NCBI RefSeq assembly: GCF_026966905.1
Contig: NZ_JAPUBN010000020.1
Span: 186,001-250,000, forward strand
Reading direction: 5' to 3'
Source: Marinomonas phaeophyticola
GTDB lineage: Bacteria > Pseudomonadota > Gammaproteobacteria > Pseudomonadales > Marinomonadaceae
Length of the DNA: 64,000 nucleotides
Position numbers and translations under genes: made by a program. Below, piece after piece: positions 44,211-52,289 of the stretch. The notes beneath the pieces are model-generated. The model was given only the letters and a program-made list of their open reading frames with translations. It searched no databases and was not told the origin of the DNA. Within the stretch, counting starts at the first letter, position 1. Every line of letters starts with the position of its first letter.

Positions 44211-46472
44211 ATGAGTTTCGAAGTCGATGAAGAAATTCTTCAAGATTTTTTAGTTGAAGCTGGGGAAATCCTAGAACAGCTTTCTGAACAATTAGTAGAT
44301 CTAGAGCAGAACCCTGAAGATAAGGCATTATTGAATGCAATATTTCGTGGGTTCCACACTGTAAAAGGTGGTGCAGGCTTCTTGCAGCTAACTCCTTTAG
44401 TCGATTGCTGCCATTATGCTGAGAATGTGTTCGATATTTTGCGTAATGGGCAACGAAAGGTTACATCTGAACTAATGGATGTGGTGCTTCAAGCTTTAGA
44501 CGCTGTTAATGAAATGTTTGACGCTGTTCGATCCGGTTTGCCTCCAGAAAAAGCGGATCCTGAAATTATAACTGCACTTAGCCGTTATGCTTCGCCACCA
44601 TCTGAAGATGAAGATGAAGATGAAGATGAAGATGAAGATGAAGATGAAGATGAAGATGCTGTTCATGAAGAGGAAGAGCAAAATGATTCTGTCGATATAA
44701 CCGATGACGAGTTTGAATCTTTATTAAATGCACTTGAATCTGATCCCAATGCACCTGTTGATGACGCTGTAGAGTCTGGCTCACATACTTCTGATGAAAT
44801 CACAGAAGATGAATTTGAATCTTTACTGGATCAATTACACGGCACTGTTGGTACTTCTAAAGAAGAAACTATAGATAATAATGTATCTGAAGAAAACGCG
44901 ACTCAATCAGATGAAATTACTGAAGAAGAGTTTGAGCAACTTTTAGATACGCTTCATGGCTCCTCTTCTGCAGAAAAAGTACTCAAAGATACAGATGCTC
45001 CAGAAAATTCTAAGGAAGATGCAACCGATTCAGAATCTTCTAATGAAATACAGTCTGACTTAATTACAGACGATGAATTTGAGAACTTACTCGACTCTCT
45101 TCATGGAAAAGGAAAAAGTCCGATCGACGGCAGTGCTCAAGAGTCAGTAAAAGCGGCGTCAGCTGATAAAATATCTGAGGACAAGCCAAAAGCTAAACCA
45201 AAAGCTAAACCAAAACCTAAGCCTTCAGTTAAACCTGTAGCAAAAGTCGAACCTGAAATGGTTGTTCCTGTTAAAGAGGGTGGTTCTTCTTCACCAGTTG
45301 TTCAAGAAACAACCGTCCGAGTAGATACTAAGCGCCTCGATGACATAATGAATATGGTTGGAGAGTTGGTTTTAGTAAGAAATAGATTGGTAAGGCTTGG
45401 ATTGCAAAGTGATGATGAGTCAATGGGAAAAGCTGTATCTAATTTAGATGTGGTGACTGGTGACTTGCAAAATGCGGTGATGAAAACCCGTATGCAACCC
45501 ATTAAAAAGGTTTTTGGACGATTCCCTCGAGTGGTTCGAGATCTTGCTCGGAATATGAAAAAAGAAGTTAACCTCGAGCTTAGAGGTGAGGATACCGATC
45601 TAGATAAAAACCTGGTTGAAGCTCTTGCTGATCCTTTAGTGCATTTAGTGAGAAACTCGGTAGACCATGGTGTGGAGTCTCCTGATGTTCGGGAAGCCAG
45701 CGGTAAACCAAGAGTTGGGCATGTTATTCTTGCCGCTGAACAAGAAGGTGATCATATCCTGTTATCCATTGAAGATGATGGGGCAGGTATGGATCCTGAT
45801 AAGCTTAGGCAGAAAGCGGTAGAGAAAGGCCTAATGGACACTGATGCCGCAGAACGTTTATCAGATAATGAAGCTTTCAATTTGATTTTTGCGCCAGGTT
45901 TTTCAACAAAAGTTGAAATTACTGATGTATCAGGCCGTGGTGTTGGGATGGATGTTGTAAAAACAAAAATCTCTCAGCTCAATGGTACATTGGATATTAA
46001 GTCGGTGTTGGGGAAAGGCTCCCGATTTAGTATAAAGGTACCTTTAACCCTCGCAATTATGCCTACGTTGATGGTTATGTTGGATAATCAAGCATTTGCA
46101 TTTCCTCTTGTGAGTGTAAATGAAATATTCCATTTAAACCTAAAGAAAACAAATATAGTTAATGGTCAGCAAGTCGTTGTTATTAGAGGAAAAACATTAC
46201 CTATATTCCATTTGAAGAAATGGTTAGTTAAAGGTAAGGCTTCTGAAAATACGCCTGAGGAAGCTCATGTTGTTGTGGTTCAGGTTGGCATAAATGAAGT
46301 TGGATTTGTTGTTGATCAGCTTGTTGGACAAGAAGAGGTGGTTATCAAACCGTTAGGTAAAATGCTTCAAGGCACAGCAGGAATGGCCGGGGCCACCATT
46401 ACAGGTGATGGGCGAATTGCCTTAATTTTAGATGTGCCAAGTATGTTGAAACATTATGCTTCAACGCACTAA
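44211..46472 (+). CDS. cheA: Chemotaxis histidine kinase CheA
   Basis: Array kinase that phosphorylates CheY and CheB. 753 residues: HPt domain with His49 (FRGFHTVKGGAGFL), a very long acidic linker, dimerisation domain (about 365-430), HATPase with N box HLVRNSVDHGVE and G boxes EDDGAGMDP and VSGRGVGMDVV, then the CheW-like regulatory domain (about 610-745). The linker contains nine Glu-Asp dipeptides from a hexanucleotide repeat, four copies of an ITxxEFexLL motif, and a KPKAKPKAKPKPKP stretch. No classic P2 domain is recognisable; the repeated motifs may take over partner docking. Confidence 0.97.
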   Translation: MSFEVDEEILQDFLVEAGEILEQLSEQLVDLEQNPEDKALLNAIFRGFHTVKGGAGFLQLTPLVDCCHYAENVFDILRNGQRKVTSELMDVVLQALDAVNEMFDAVRSGLPPEKADPEIITALSRYASPPSEDEDEDEDEDEDEDEDEDAVHEEEEQNDSVDITDDEFESLLNALESDPNAPVDDAVESGSHTSDEITEDEFESLLDQLHGTVGTSKEETIDNNVSEENATQSDEITEEEFEQLLDTLHGSSSAEKVLKDTDAPENSKEDATDSESSNEIQSDLITDDEFENLLDSLHGKGKSPIDGSAQESVKAASADKISEDKPKAKPKAKPKPKPSVKPVAKVEPEMVVPVKEGGSSSPVVQETTVRVDTKRLDDIMNMVGELVLVRNRLVRLGLQSDDESMGKAVSNLDVVTGDLQNAVMKTRMQPIKKVFGRFPRVVRDLARNMKKEVNLELRGEDTDLDKNLVEALADPLVHLVRNSVDHGVESPDVREASGKPRVGHVILAAEQEGDHILLSIEDDGAGMDPDKLRQKAVEKGLMDTDAAERLSDNEAFNLIFAPGFSTKVEITDVSGRGVGMDVVKTKISQLNGTLDIKSVLGKGSRFSIKVPLTLAIMPTLMVMLDNQAFAFPLVSVNEIFHLNLKKTNIVNGQQVVVIRGKTLPIFHLKKWLVKGKASENTPEEAHVVVVQVGINEVGFVVDQLVGQEEVVIKPLGKMLQGTAGMAGATITGDGRIALILDVPSMLKHYASTH
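44604..44657 (+). repeat. GAAGAT hexanucleotide tandem repeat (9 units) within cheA
   Basis: Nine perfect copies of GAAGAT encode nine consecutive Glu-Asp pairs in the CheA linker directly after the HPt domain. Copy number can change by slippage without breaking the frame, altering linker length and charge only. Confidence 0.97.
44694..45114 (+). repeat. Four diverged copies of an ITxxEFexLL(d)xLHG coding motif in cheA
   Basis: Four similar segments begin near 44697, 44797, 44914 and 45061: ITDDEFESLLNAL, ITEDEFESLLDQLHG, ITEEEFEQLLDTLHG and ITDDEFENLLDSLHG. They are spaced about 100-150 bases by variable acidic linkers. The DNA is diverged while the protein motif is kept, which suggests selection on the peptide. 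Confidence 0.9.
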
Positions 46473-46502
46473 ATAGTCAAAAGGTTTTAGGAGTGGCTAT
46501 AT

Positions 46503-47567
46503 ATGCCAGTAAAAGTACTTGTTGTTGATGATTCTGGTTTTTTTAGAAGACGTTTGGTTGAAATTTTCGAATCAGATCCTCGACTTGAAGTGATCGGGAC
46601 GGCCACAAATGGGCAAGAGGCTGTTGATAAAGTTCAGTCATTAAAGCCAGATGTTGTAACTATGGATTATGAAATGCCTGTTCTTGATGGTATTGCTGCT
46701 GTTGCAAATATCATGAAGCTGCGTCCAACTCCTGTACTGATGTTCTCATCACTTACCCATGAAGGAGCAAGGGTAACGTTAGATGCATTAGAAGCGGGTG
46801 CTGTTGATTTCATGCCGAAGAATTTTGAAGATATCTCGAGAGATTCTAAAGTTGTCAAACATGCACTTATAGAGCGCGTATTAACGGTTTCTAGAACAAC
46901 AGTAATGCTTGGTGAAAAACCTGTTTTTAAAGCCGCACCAAGAAAAACTGCCACTCCTATAGTTACCGAGAGAGGGGTTATTATTCCTCGATCTCGTAAA
47001 AAAGTGGGACTGATTGCTATTGGGACATCTACAGGTGGCCCTATGGCGTTGCAAAATGTCTTAACAAAATTACCTGAAAATATTTCTGTTCCTATTGTGG
47101 TGGTTCAACATATGCCAGCCGCGTTTACGGGGGCATTTGCAGAACGTCTAAATCAAATTTGTCAGATTACAGTAAAAGAAGCTCATGATGGTGATAAGTT
47201 ACTACCAGGTGTTGCCCTTGTTGCTCCTGGTGGTAAGCAAATGATGATTGATTCTCGTAATGGTGGCTGTGTCCGTATTTTAGATGGTGATGAACGTCTG
47301 AATTATAAACCGTCTGTTGATGTTACTTTTGGTTCGGCCTCGAAGTGCTATCCGGGAAAAGTGCTGTCCATCGTAATGACAGGAATGGGAATGGATGGAA
47401 GAGAAGGTGCTCGAATGTTAAAAAATTCAGGATCTAAAGTTTGGTCTCAAAGCGAAGCGACTTGCGTTATATACGGTATGCCAATGGCGATTGAAAAGGC
47501 AAATTTATCGGATGAAGTGATTGACCTTGATGATATAGGCTTCCGTATTGCCGAAGAGGTTAGTTAG
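46503..47567 (+). CDS. cheB: Chemoreceptor glutamate methylesterase CheB
   Basis: Response regulator enzyme that demethylates chemoreceptors for adaptation. 354 residues: receiver domain with the phospho-acceptor Asp in VTMDYEMPVLDG (about 56), a linker, then the esterase domain with catalytic Ser in IGTSTGGPMAL (about 176), His in VVQHMPAAFTGAF (about 203) and Asp in MTGMGMDGREGA (about 299). A TTTTAGGAG ribosome site precedes ATG 46503. No cheR is in the window, so the methyltransferase must be elsewhere. Confidence 0.96.
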   Translation: MPVKVLVVDDSGFFRRRLVEIFESDPRLEVIGTATNGQEAVDKVQSLKPDVVTMDYEMPVLDGIAAVANIMKLRPTPVLMFSSLTHEGARVTLDALEAGAVDFMPKNFEDISRDSKVVKHALIERVLTVSRTTVMLGEKPVFKAAPRKTATPIVTERGVIIPRSRKKVGLIAIGTSTGGPMALQNVLTKLPENISVPIVVVQHMPAAFTGAFAERLNQICQITVKEAHDGDKLLPGVALVAPGGKQMMIDSRNGGCVRILDGDERLNYKPSVDVTFGSASKCYPGKVLSIVMTGMGMDGREGARMLKNSGSKVWSQSEATCVIYGMPMAIEKANLSDEVIDLDDIGFRIAEEVS

Positions 47568-47569
47568 CG

Positions 47570-48307
47570 TTGGATCTTCTGACCTTAGCTGGGCTTGTAA
47601 TCGCCTTTACGTCTGTGTTTTTGGCGAACTGGCTTGGCGGAGGGGAGATGGTATTACTTCTTAATCTCCCCTCCGCCATTATTGTTATAATAGGTAGTAT
47701 TGGCGCCGCCTTGATTCAAAGTACGCTAATAAATGCCTTGCGTTCTTTGGCCATGTTTAAGTGGACCCTTTTTCCTCCTCGCTATAACTTATCAAAAGCT
47801 CGTCATGCTGTATTTTTACTTGCTGTTAAGGCTCGAAAAAGTTCTTTAGTCGCTCTTGATAGTGATGTTAGCAATCTAAAAAGTGAGTTGGCGACTCGTG
47901 CGTTGCAAATGGCTGTCGATGGTGTTGATGCTGATGAACTATTAGAAAGAATGCATGGCGAAGTGGTTCGGTTACGAGAAAAAAGAGAAACGGCAATCGA
48001 GTTTATGGAGTCCATAGGTGGATACGCGCCTACTTTAGGTATTATGGGGTCTGTTCTTGGGTTGATTCAAGCTATGGCAAACCTAAATAGCCCAGAAGCA
48101 TTAGGGCATGGAATTGCGGTTGCTTTCGTTTCCACTTTATATGGTCAAGGTTTTGCTAATTTAGTGGTATTCCCATTGGCAAAAAAAGTTTCATTTTATG
48201 CTGATCAGGAGTTGCTATACCATCAATTATTGATTGATGGTATTCACGGAATTGCTGTTGGAAAACATCCTCAAAGGCTAGATATTGAGCTTAGTGGTTA
48301 TGAGTGA
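47570..48307 (+). CDS. motC: Flagellar motor stator protein MotC (MotA family)
   Basis: Stator subunit with four membrane segments (about 3-20, 32-50, 148-168, 180-200). 245 residues. Conserved items include the MotA proline in GGYAPTLGIMGSVLGLI and the cytoplasmic charged loop with RMHGEVVRLREKRETA. The start is a TTG at 47570, two bases after cheB. Its place between cheB and the parC gene, with motD following, matches the Pseudomonas MotCD pair. The proton or sodium preference cannot be read with confidence. Confidence 0.9.
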   Translation: MDLLTLAGLVIAFTSVFLANWLGGGEMVLLLNLPSAIIVIIGSIGAALIQSTLINALRSLAMFKWTLFPPRYNLSKARHAVFLLAVKARKSSLVALDSDVSNLKSELATRALQMAVDGVDADELLERMHGEVVRLREKRETAIEFMESIGGYAPTLGIMGSVLGLIQAMANLNSPEALGHGIAVAFVSTLYGQGFANLVVFPLAKKVSFYADQELLYHQLLIDGIHGIAVGKHPQRLDIELSGYE

Positions 48308-49126
48308 GACGCGTTTAAAATCGAGTAGCCGAGGACGTCCTACTTTTACTTCAAAAAAAGTTCCTTATCTAAAGATCGCTGGATTTTATCTTACGCTGAT
48401 TTCATAACATTATTGTTTGCGTTTTTTGTGGCTTTATATTCGATCTCTATACAAAATTCTGGCGATGATGAGCAAATTAGTGAAACTCTTGAGGGGGTTT
48501 TTGATGCCGTTCAAAAATCTATAAAACCAATATCGATAGGAGACCCGACAACAAATGTTCCGCAATCAGAATCGATGTTTGAAGTTGATCCAGCGGAATC
48601 AGAAAAAGCAGAGCAGGTTGGAATAAATGTTCCTGAGGCATCATCTCAATTATTTGAACAATTGAGTCAATTGGTTGCGAATCAGCTTGATGCGTATGAA
48701 TCCGCAGGATTAATCAGTTTGTCTGAAGATGAAAACTGGATAGATATTGATTTACGAGCTGGCCTATTATTTGACACCGGACAATACGAACTTACGAATG
48801 ATGCTGTTGCGATACTGATTGCAATAACGGCTTTGTTAAAACAATTTCAATACCCTATTGTTGTGGAAGGTCACACGGATGATCTTCCTATTAATTCTGT
48901 TAAGTATACTACAAATTGGCATTTATCTTCTGAAAGAGCGTCTTCAGTCGTTGATGAAATGGTTTTTAGAGGCATAGCGCCTGAAAAAATTGCGCCGATT
49001 GGCTTTTCTAGCTTAAAGCCACAAGTACGTAACGCTAACGACTTTGCTAGAGAGCAAAATCGGCGGGTGACATTGAAAATAAGTAAAACAGACGGTAAGA
49101 GTGTATACGAACTATTGTTTGAATAG
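48300..49126 (+). CDS. motD: Flagellar motor stator protein MotD (MotB family, frameshifted)
   Basis: Peptidoglycan-anchored stator partner of MotC. From ATG 48300 (8-base overlap with motC) the frame runs MSETRLKSSSRGRPTFTSKK and then goes wrong. One extra A in the A7 run at 48353-48359 restores RWILSYADFITLLFAFFVALYS, the MotB membrane helix with its essential aspartate, and yields 275 residues. The C-terminal OmpA-like domain has VVEGHTDDLPINS and NWHLSSERASSVVDEM. Without the correction the protein would lack its N-terminal cytoplasmic end. Confidence 0.88.
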
Positions 49127-49191
49127 CTATATACTGATTATGATTATAGAATTACATTCGTTAAAAAATAGTAATAATTTAGGGGTCGATT

Positions 49192-49965
49192 GTGCACATT
49201 TGGGCAGTAGCAAATCAAAAAGGAGGCGTGGGTAAAACAACAACGGTAGTCTCTCTTGCTGGCTTATTAGCTGATGAAGGGCATAGAGTATTGATGGTTG
49301 ATCTAGATCCTCATGGTTCTTTAACAAGCTATTTTCGATTTGACCCTGATTCAATAGAGCATAGTGTTTATGATTTATTCCAAGTTCAAGGAAAAATCAC
49401 TCAAGAACTTCCAAAGAAACTTGTACTAGAGACAGGACACCCTAATTTATCACTACTTCCGTCTTCAACTGCTCTTGCTACCCTTGAGCGCCATGCACAA
49501 GCACAAGGTGGAATGGGATTAGTCATATCTAAAACCTTAGCTATATTATGGGAAGATTATGATTATGTGCTTATAGATAGTCCGCCTGTTTTAGGTGTAC
49601 TAATGATCAATGCTCTGGCGGCTTGCCAACAGTTAATTATTCCTGTGCAAACTGAATTTTTAGCCATCAAAGGCTTGGAGAGAATGGTTCGTACATTAAC
49701 TATGATTAATAGAGCAAGAAAAAAGCCGGTTCCTTACATCATAGTTCCAACACTTTTTGACCGTCGTACTCAGGCGTCAAATAAGAGTTTACGCAGTTTG
49801 AAAGATACCTATGAAGACCTTGTTTGGCATTCTGTTATACCTATTGATACAAAATTAAGAGATGCCAGTACAGCTGGGATTGCTCCTTCTGCCTTAGACA
49901 GTAGTGCTAGAGGAATAAAGGCTTATGCCAGTTTAATTAGCACCTTGAAAGACCCTGTGAATTGA
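49192..49965 (+). CDS. parC: ParA-like ATPase ParC, polar placement of chemotaxis arrays
   Basis: MinD/ParA-family ATPase, 257 residues. Deviant Walker A is NQKGGVGKTTT (residues 8-18), Walker A' MVDLDPHGSLT and Walker B YVLIDSPPVLG. In Vibrio and Pseudomonas the orthologue, located beside cheW-like parP, brings chemotaxis arrays to the cell pole. The GTG start at 49192 has an AGGGG site. It lacks the N-terminal FlhF-activating extension of FlhG, and its context (motD before, parP after) argues that it is not the missing FlhG. Confidence 0.9.
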   Translation: MHIWAVANQKGGVGKTTTVVSLAGLLADEGHRVLMVDLDPHGSLTSYFRFDPDSIEHSVYDLFQVQGKITQELPKKLVLETGHPNLSLLPSSTALATLERHAQAQGGMGLVISKTLAILWEDYDYVLIDSPPVLGVLMINALAACQQLIIPVQTEFLAIKGLERMVRTLTMINRARKKPVPYIIVPTLFDRRTQASNKSLRSLKDTYEDLVWHSVIPIDTKLRDASTAGIAPSALDSSARGIKAYASLISTLKDPVN

Positions 49966-49967
49966 AC

Positions 49968-51101
49968 ATGAAAGAATTTAAATCAAAGGAAGAGGATGAG
50001 CTAATTGGTCCCCAACTAGCTGTCCAGCGCTATTTAGATGAGTTGCTACAAGAAGCAACAATTACTCACTTGAACGATCAAGCGAGTGCTGATGAATTAA
50101 AAAATGACCATGATGTAACAGAGAATGATAAAAATGACGTAACAGAATTAGATGCTGATGTGTCCGCTGATAAATCTTCTCTGCTAAGTATGGATCGTGA
50201 TGATAGTGAAGAAATTGTTGTTTCTGATACAGAGCAAGTCGAAAAAGGCTCTGAGATTACCTCAGATAATGTTGATTTAGAAGTTCATGATTTGCATGAA
50301 AATGAACAGGTAGATGATCACTATAATTATGCTGATTTAGATGCGGCCTTTGCTGATTTTGAGTCTGCGGTTCATGGTAGTGACTTAGACAATACCTCAA
50401 CTGATTCAGAAATAGTCTCTTCAGTTGATTTAGATGAGTCTGTTAATGCACTGGACGGGGTTGACTCTGACGTCATGGAGTCCGTGTCATTATCGGATAT
50501 GGCTCCTGCTGTGTTGGACTCTACGCAGATAAAACAGAAAAAGTTAAAGCCTGCCATTAAATCCGATTTGGATCTTCTCAAATCTGAAGATGATACAATC
50601 AATTCAGTACCCATAGTATCTAAAACGGATCCATTACCTTGGGCAAAAGGCCGTTTTGAGTGTTTACTGTTTAAAGTTGGTGGCTTAAAAATGGCCGTCC
50701 CTTTAATTGAGTTAGGAGGTATTCAAAAAGCAGATGCCTCTAATATCACTCCTCTTTTTGGTCAGCCTAATTGGTTCTTAGGTGTTGCTACAGTACATGA
50801 TAAGCACATTAGAACCGTAGATACGGCGCTGTGGGTAATGCCTAACCATTATAAAGGTGATTTAAAAGAGAACTTTAAATTTGTAATACAGTTAGATCGT
50901 TCTGATTGGGGGCTTGCATGTGAAGTGGTTGCTGAAGCAATCAGTTTAGAGCCATCGGCTGTTAAATGGCGCTCAGATCGGAGTAAAAGGCCTTGGTTAG
51001 CAGGGACTGTAATTGAACATATGTGCGCTATTCTTGATGTACAAGGTTTTATTGAGTTATTAAATGATCCTAAAAACGGTTTTAAAGCCCATTTGAAATA
51101 A
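49968..51101 (+). CDS. parP: CheW-domain coupling protein ParP
   Basis: A 377-residue protein with a short N-terminal segment (EDELIGPQLAVQRYLDELLQEAT), a long acidic low-complexity region (about 40-215) and a C-terminal CheW-like domain (about 225-370: ECLLFKVGGLKMAVPLIELGGI, WFLGVATVHDKHIRTVDTA, CAILDVQGFIELL). In Vibrio, ParP links ParC to CheA and stabilises polar arrays. The ATG at 49968 follows the parC stop by two bases. The gene order parC-parP-cheW supports the name. Confidence 0.85.
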   Translation: MKEFKSKEEDELIGPQLAVQRYLDELLQEATITHLNDQASADELKNDHDVTENDKNDVTELDADVSADKSSLLSMDRDDSEEIVVSDTEQVEKGSEITSDNVDLEVHDLHENEQVDDHYNYADLDAAFADFESAVHGSDLDNTSTDSEIVSSVDLDESVNALDGVDSDVMESVSLSDMAPAVLDSTQIKQKKLKPAIKSDLDLLKSEDDTINSVPIVSKTDPLPWAKGRFECLLFKVGGLKMAVPLIELGGIQKADASNITPLFGQPNWFLGVATVHDKHIRTVDTALWVMPNHYKGDLKENFKFVIQLDRSDWGLACEVVAEAISLEPSAVKWRSDRSKRPWLAGTVIEHMCAILDVQGFIELLNDPKNGFKAHLK

Positions 51102-51133
51102 CATCTATTTTTAATGATGTTGGAGGTTTATCT

Positions 51134-51622
51134 ATGTCTTTAACAACGAGCAAAGCAGTACAGTCAAATGAAGATCCTATCTTGCAATGGGTCACCTTTC
51201 GTCTAGAGCATGAGATTTACGGCATTAATGTCATGCAAGTTAAAGAGGTATTACGTTATTCAGAAATTGCTCCTGTGCCTGGAGCTCCTACTTATGTATT
51301 AGGAATAATTAATCTTAGGGGCAGCGTAGTTACTGTAATTGATACATGTCAACGCTTTGCACTACCGACAGGCGAAATTACAGATTCAACCCGTATTATG
51401 ATCCTAGAAGTAGAGGGTCATGTAATAGGGATGCTTGTGGATGCAGTATCAGAAGTGGTTTACTTACGTCAATCTGAGATTGAACCTTCTCCTAATGTGG
51501 GTAATGACGAGTCTTCACGTTTTATACAAGGTGTTTGTCATAAAAATGATACGCTATTAATACTGGTTGATTTAGACAAACTTTTATCTGAAGAAGAGTG
51601 GTCAGAAGTTTCTTCAATGTAG
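51134..51622 (+). CDS. cheW: Chemotaxis coupling protein CheW
   Basis: Couples CheA to chemoreceptors. 162 residues with the CheW fold: QWVTFRLEHEIYGINVMQVKEVLRYSEIAPVPGAPTYVLGIINLRGSVVTVIDT, then ILEVEGHVIGMLVDAVSEVV and the FIQGVCHKNDTLLILVDLDKLL end. Start ATG 51134 after TTGGAGG. Normal length and intact. Confidence 0.97.
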   Translation: MSLTTSKAVQSNEDPILQWVTFRLEHEIYGINVMQVKEVLRYSEIAPVPGAPTYVLGIINLRGSVVTVIDTCQRFALPTGEITDSTRIMILEVEGHVIGMLVDAVSEVVYLRQSEIEPSPNVGNDESSRFIQGVCHKNDTLLILVDLDKLLSEEEWSEVSSM

Positions 51623-51642
51623 GTTAAGGCTGTAATTGTTTC

Positions 51643-52053
51643 ATGGAATCACAATGGTTATTTAACCTAATTTTAGTCGTTCAGTTTCTTATTTTGATAG
51701 GAATAAGTCTTTGGGCTTATTCTTTATCAAAGAAATTAAAACGCTTAGCAAAAAATCAAATTGATGCAGATCAAAATCAAAAAAAACAAGTTCAAGTCTT
51801 AGCTTCTGGGTCAATCGGTATGGGGCGACGATTGGTTGCGATTGAGAAAAAATTAAATATAGCCGTTGAAAGACAATCTGAGATTTTATCTAAAGAAGGT
51901 AATGTTTCTTATAATCGTGCAATGGAGTTATTAGAGCTGGGTGCAACGGTAGATGATCTAGTTTCCAAATGCGGCTTAATTCGAGCTGAAGCAGAATTAA
52001 TTAGTCTATTGCATAAAGAATCTCGTCGCCCATCAAATCAGCGTTTTAATTAG
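51643..52053 (+). CDS. DUF2802-like protein, chemotaxis-cluster associated
   Basis: A 136-residue protein with one N-terminal membrane segment (about 5-24: NLILVVQFLILIGISLWAYSL), a coiled-coil-like middle and a C-terminal helical part (YNRAMELLELGATVDDLVSKCGLIRAEAELISLLHK) resembling a small helix-turn-helix. Proteins of this type usually follow cheW in polar-flagellum clusters, often called DUF2802; function is unknown. Its stop overlaps by 4 bases the stop of the convergent FlhB-like gene. Confidence 0.72.
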   Translation: MESQWLFNLILVVQFLILIGISLWAYSLSKKLKRLAKNQIDADQNQKKQVQVLASGSIGMGRRLVAIEKKLNIAVERQSEILSKEGNVSYNRAMELLELGATVDDLVSKCGLIRAEAELISLLHKESRRPSNQRFN

Positions 52054-52289
52054 TTTTTGAGCTGGTGGGCGAAGGCGATAATTTCGGCTACAGCAAGGTA
52101 TAAAGCTTCAGGGATTTCATCTCCAAGTTCAAGAGTACTAAGCATTTCAACCAGTTCTGGGCTTTTGTGTAAAAGCACACCATTTTCTTCTGCTACCTCC
52201 ATAATCCTTTGAGCCATAAACCCTGTGCCCTTTGCGGTTAGCTTCGGAGCATTTTGGAAGTCGTATTGTAGTGCAACAGCTTTCTTCAT
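52050..52289 (-). CDS. Stand-alone FlhB C-terminal domain protein (FlhB2-like)
   Basis: A 79-residue soluble protein matching the part of FlhB just after the NPTH cleavage site: its KKAVALQYDFQNAPKLTAKGTG corresponds to FSVALQYDTTGGQGAPVLLAKGHD in the full FlhB at 37401-38540, and its ELGDEIPEALYLAVAEIIAFAHQLK to EIGDEIPEGLFKTVAQLLAYVYQLK. It lacks membrane segments and the NPTH motif itself. It is directly downstream of the second FliK-like gene. Similar FlhB-domain proteins are found in other gammaproteobacteria; they may act on export switching. Confidence 0.85.
   Translation of the reverse strand: MKKAVALQYDFQNAPKLTAKGTGFMAQRIMEVAEENGVLLHKSPELVEMLSTLELGDEIPEALYLAVAEIIAFAHQLKN

Noticed and set aside
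44496..44784. Two open frames on the - strand rich in Ile-Phe or Leu-His repeats opposite cheA
   Set aside because: They are the antisense reading of the GAAGAT repeat and have no start signals or family features.
49192..49965. The ParA-like gene as a displaced flhG/fleN
   Set aside because: No N-terminal FlhF-activating extension, and the motD-parC-parP-cheW context is the standard one for the array-positioning ParC.
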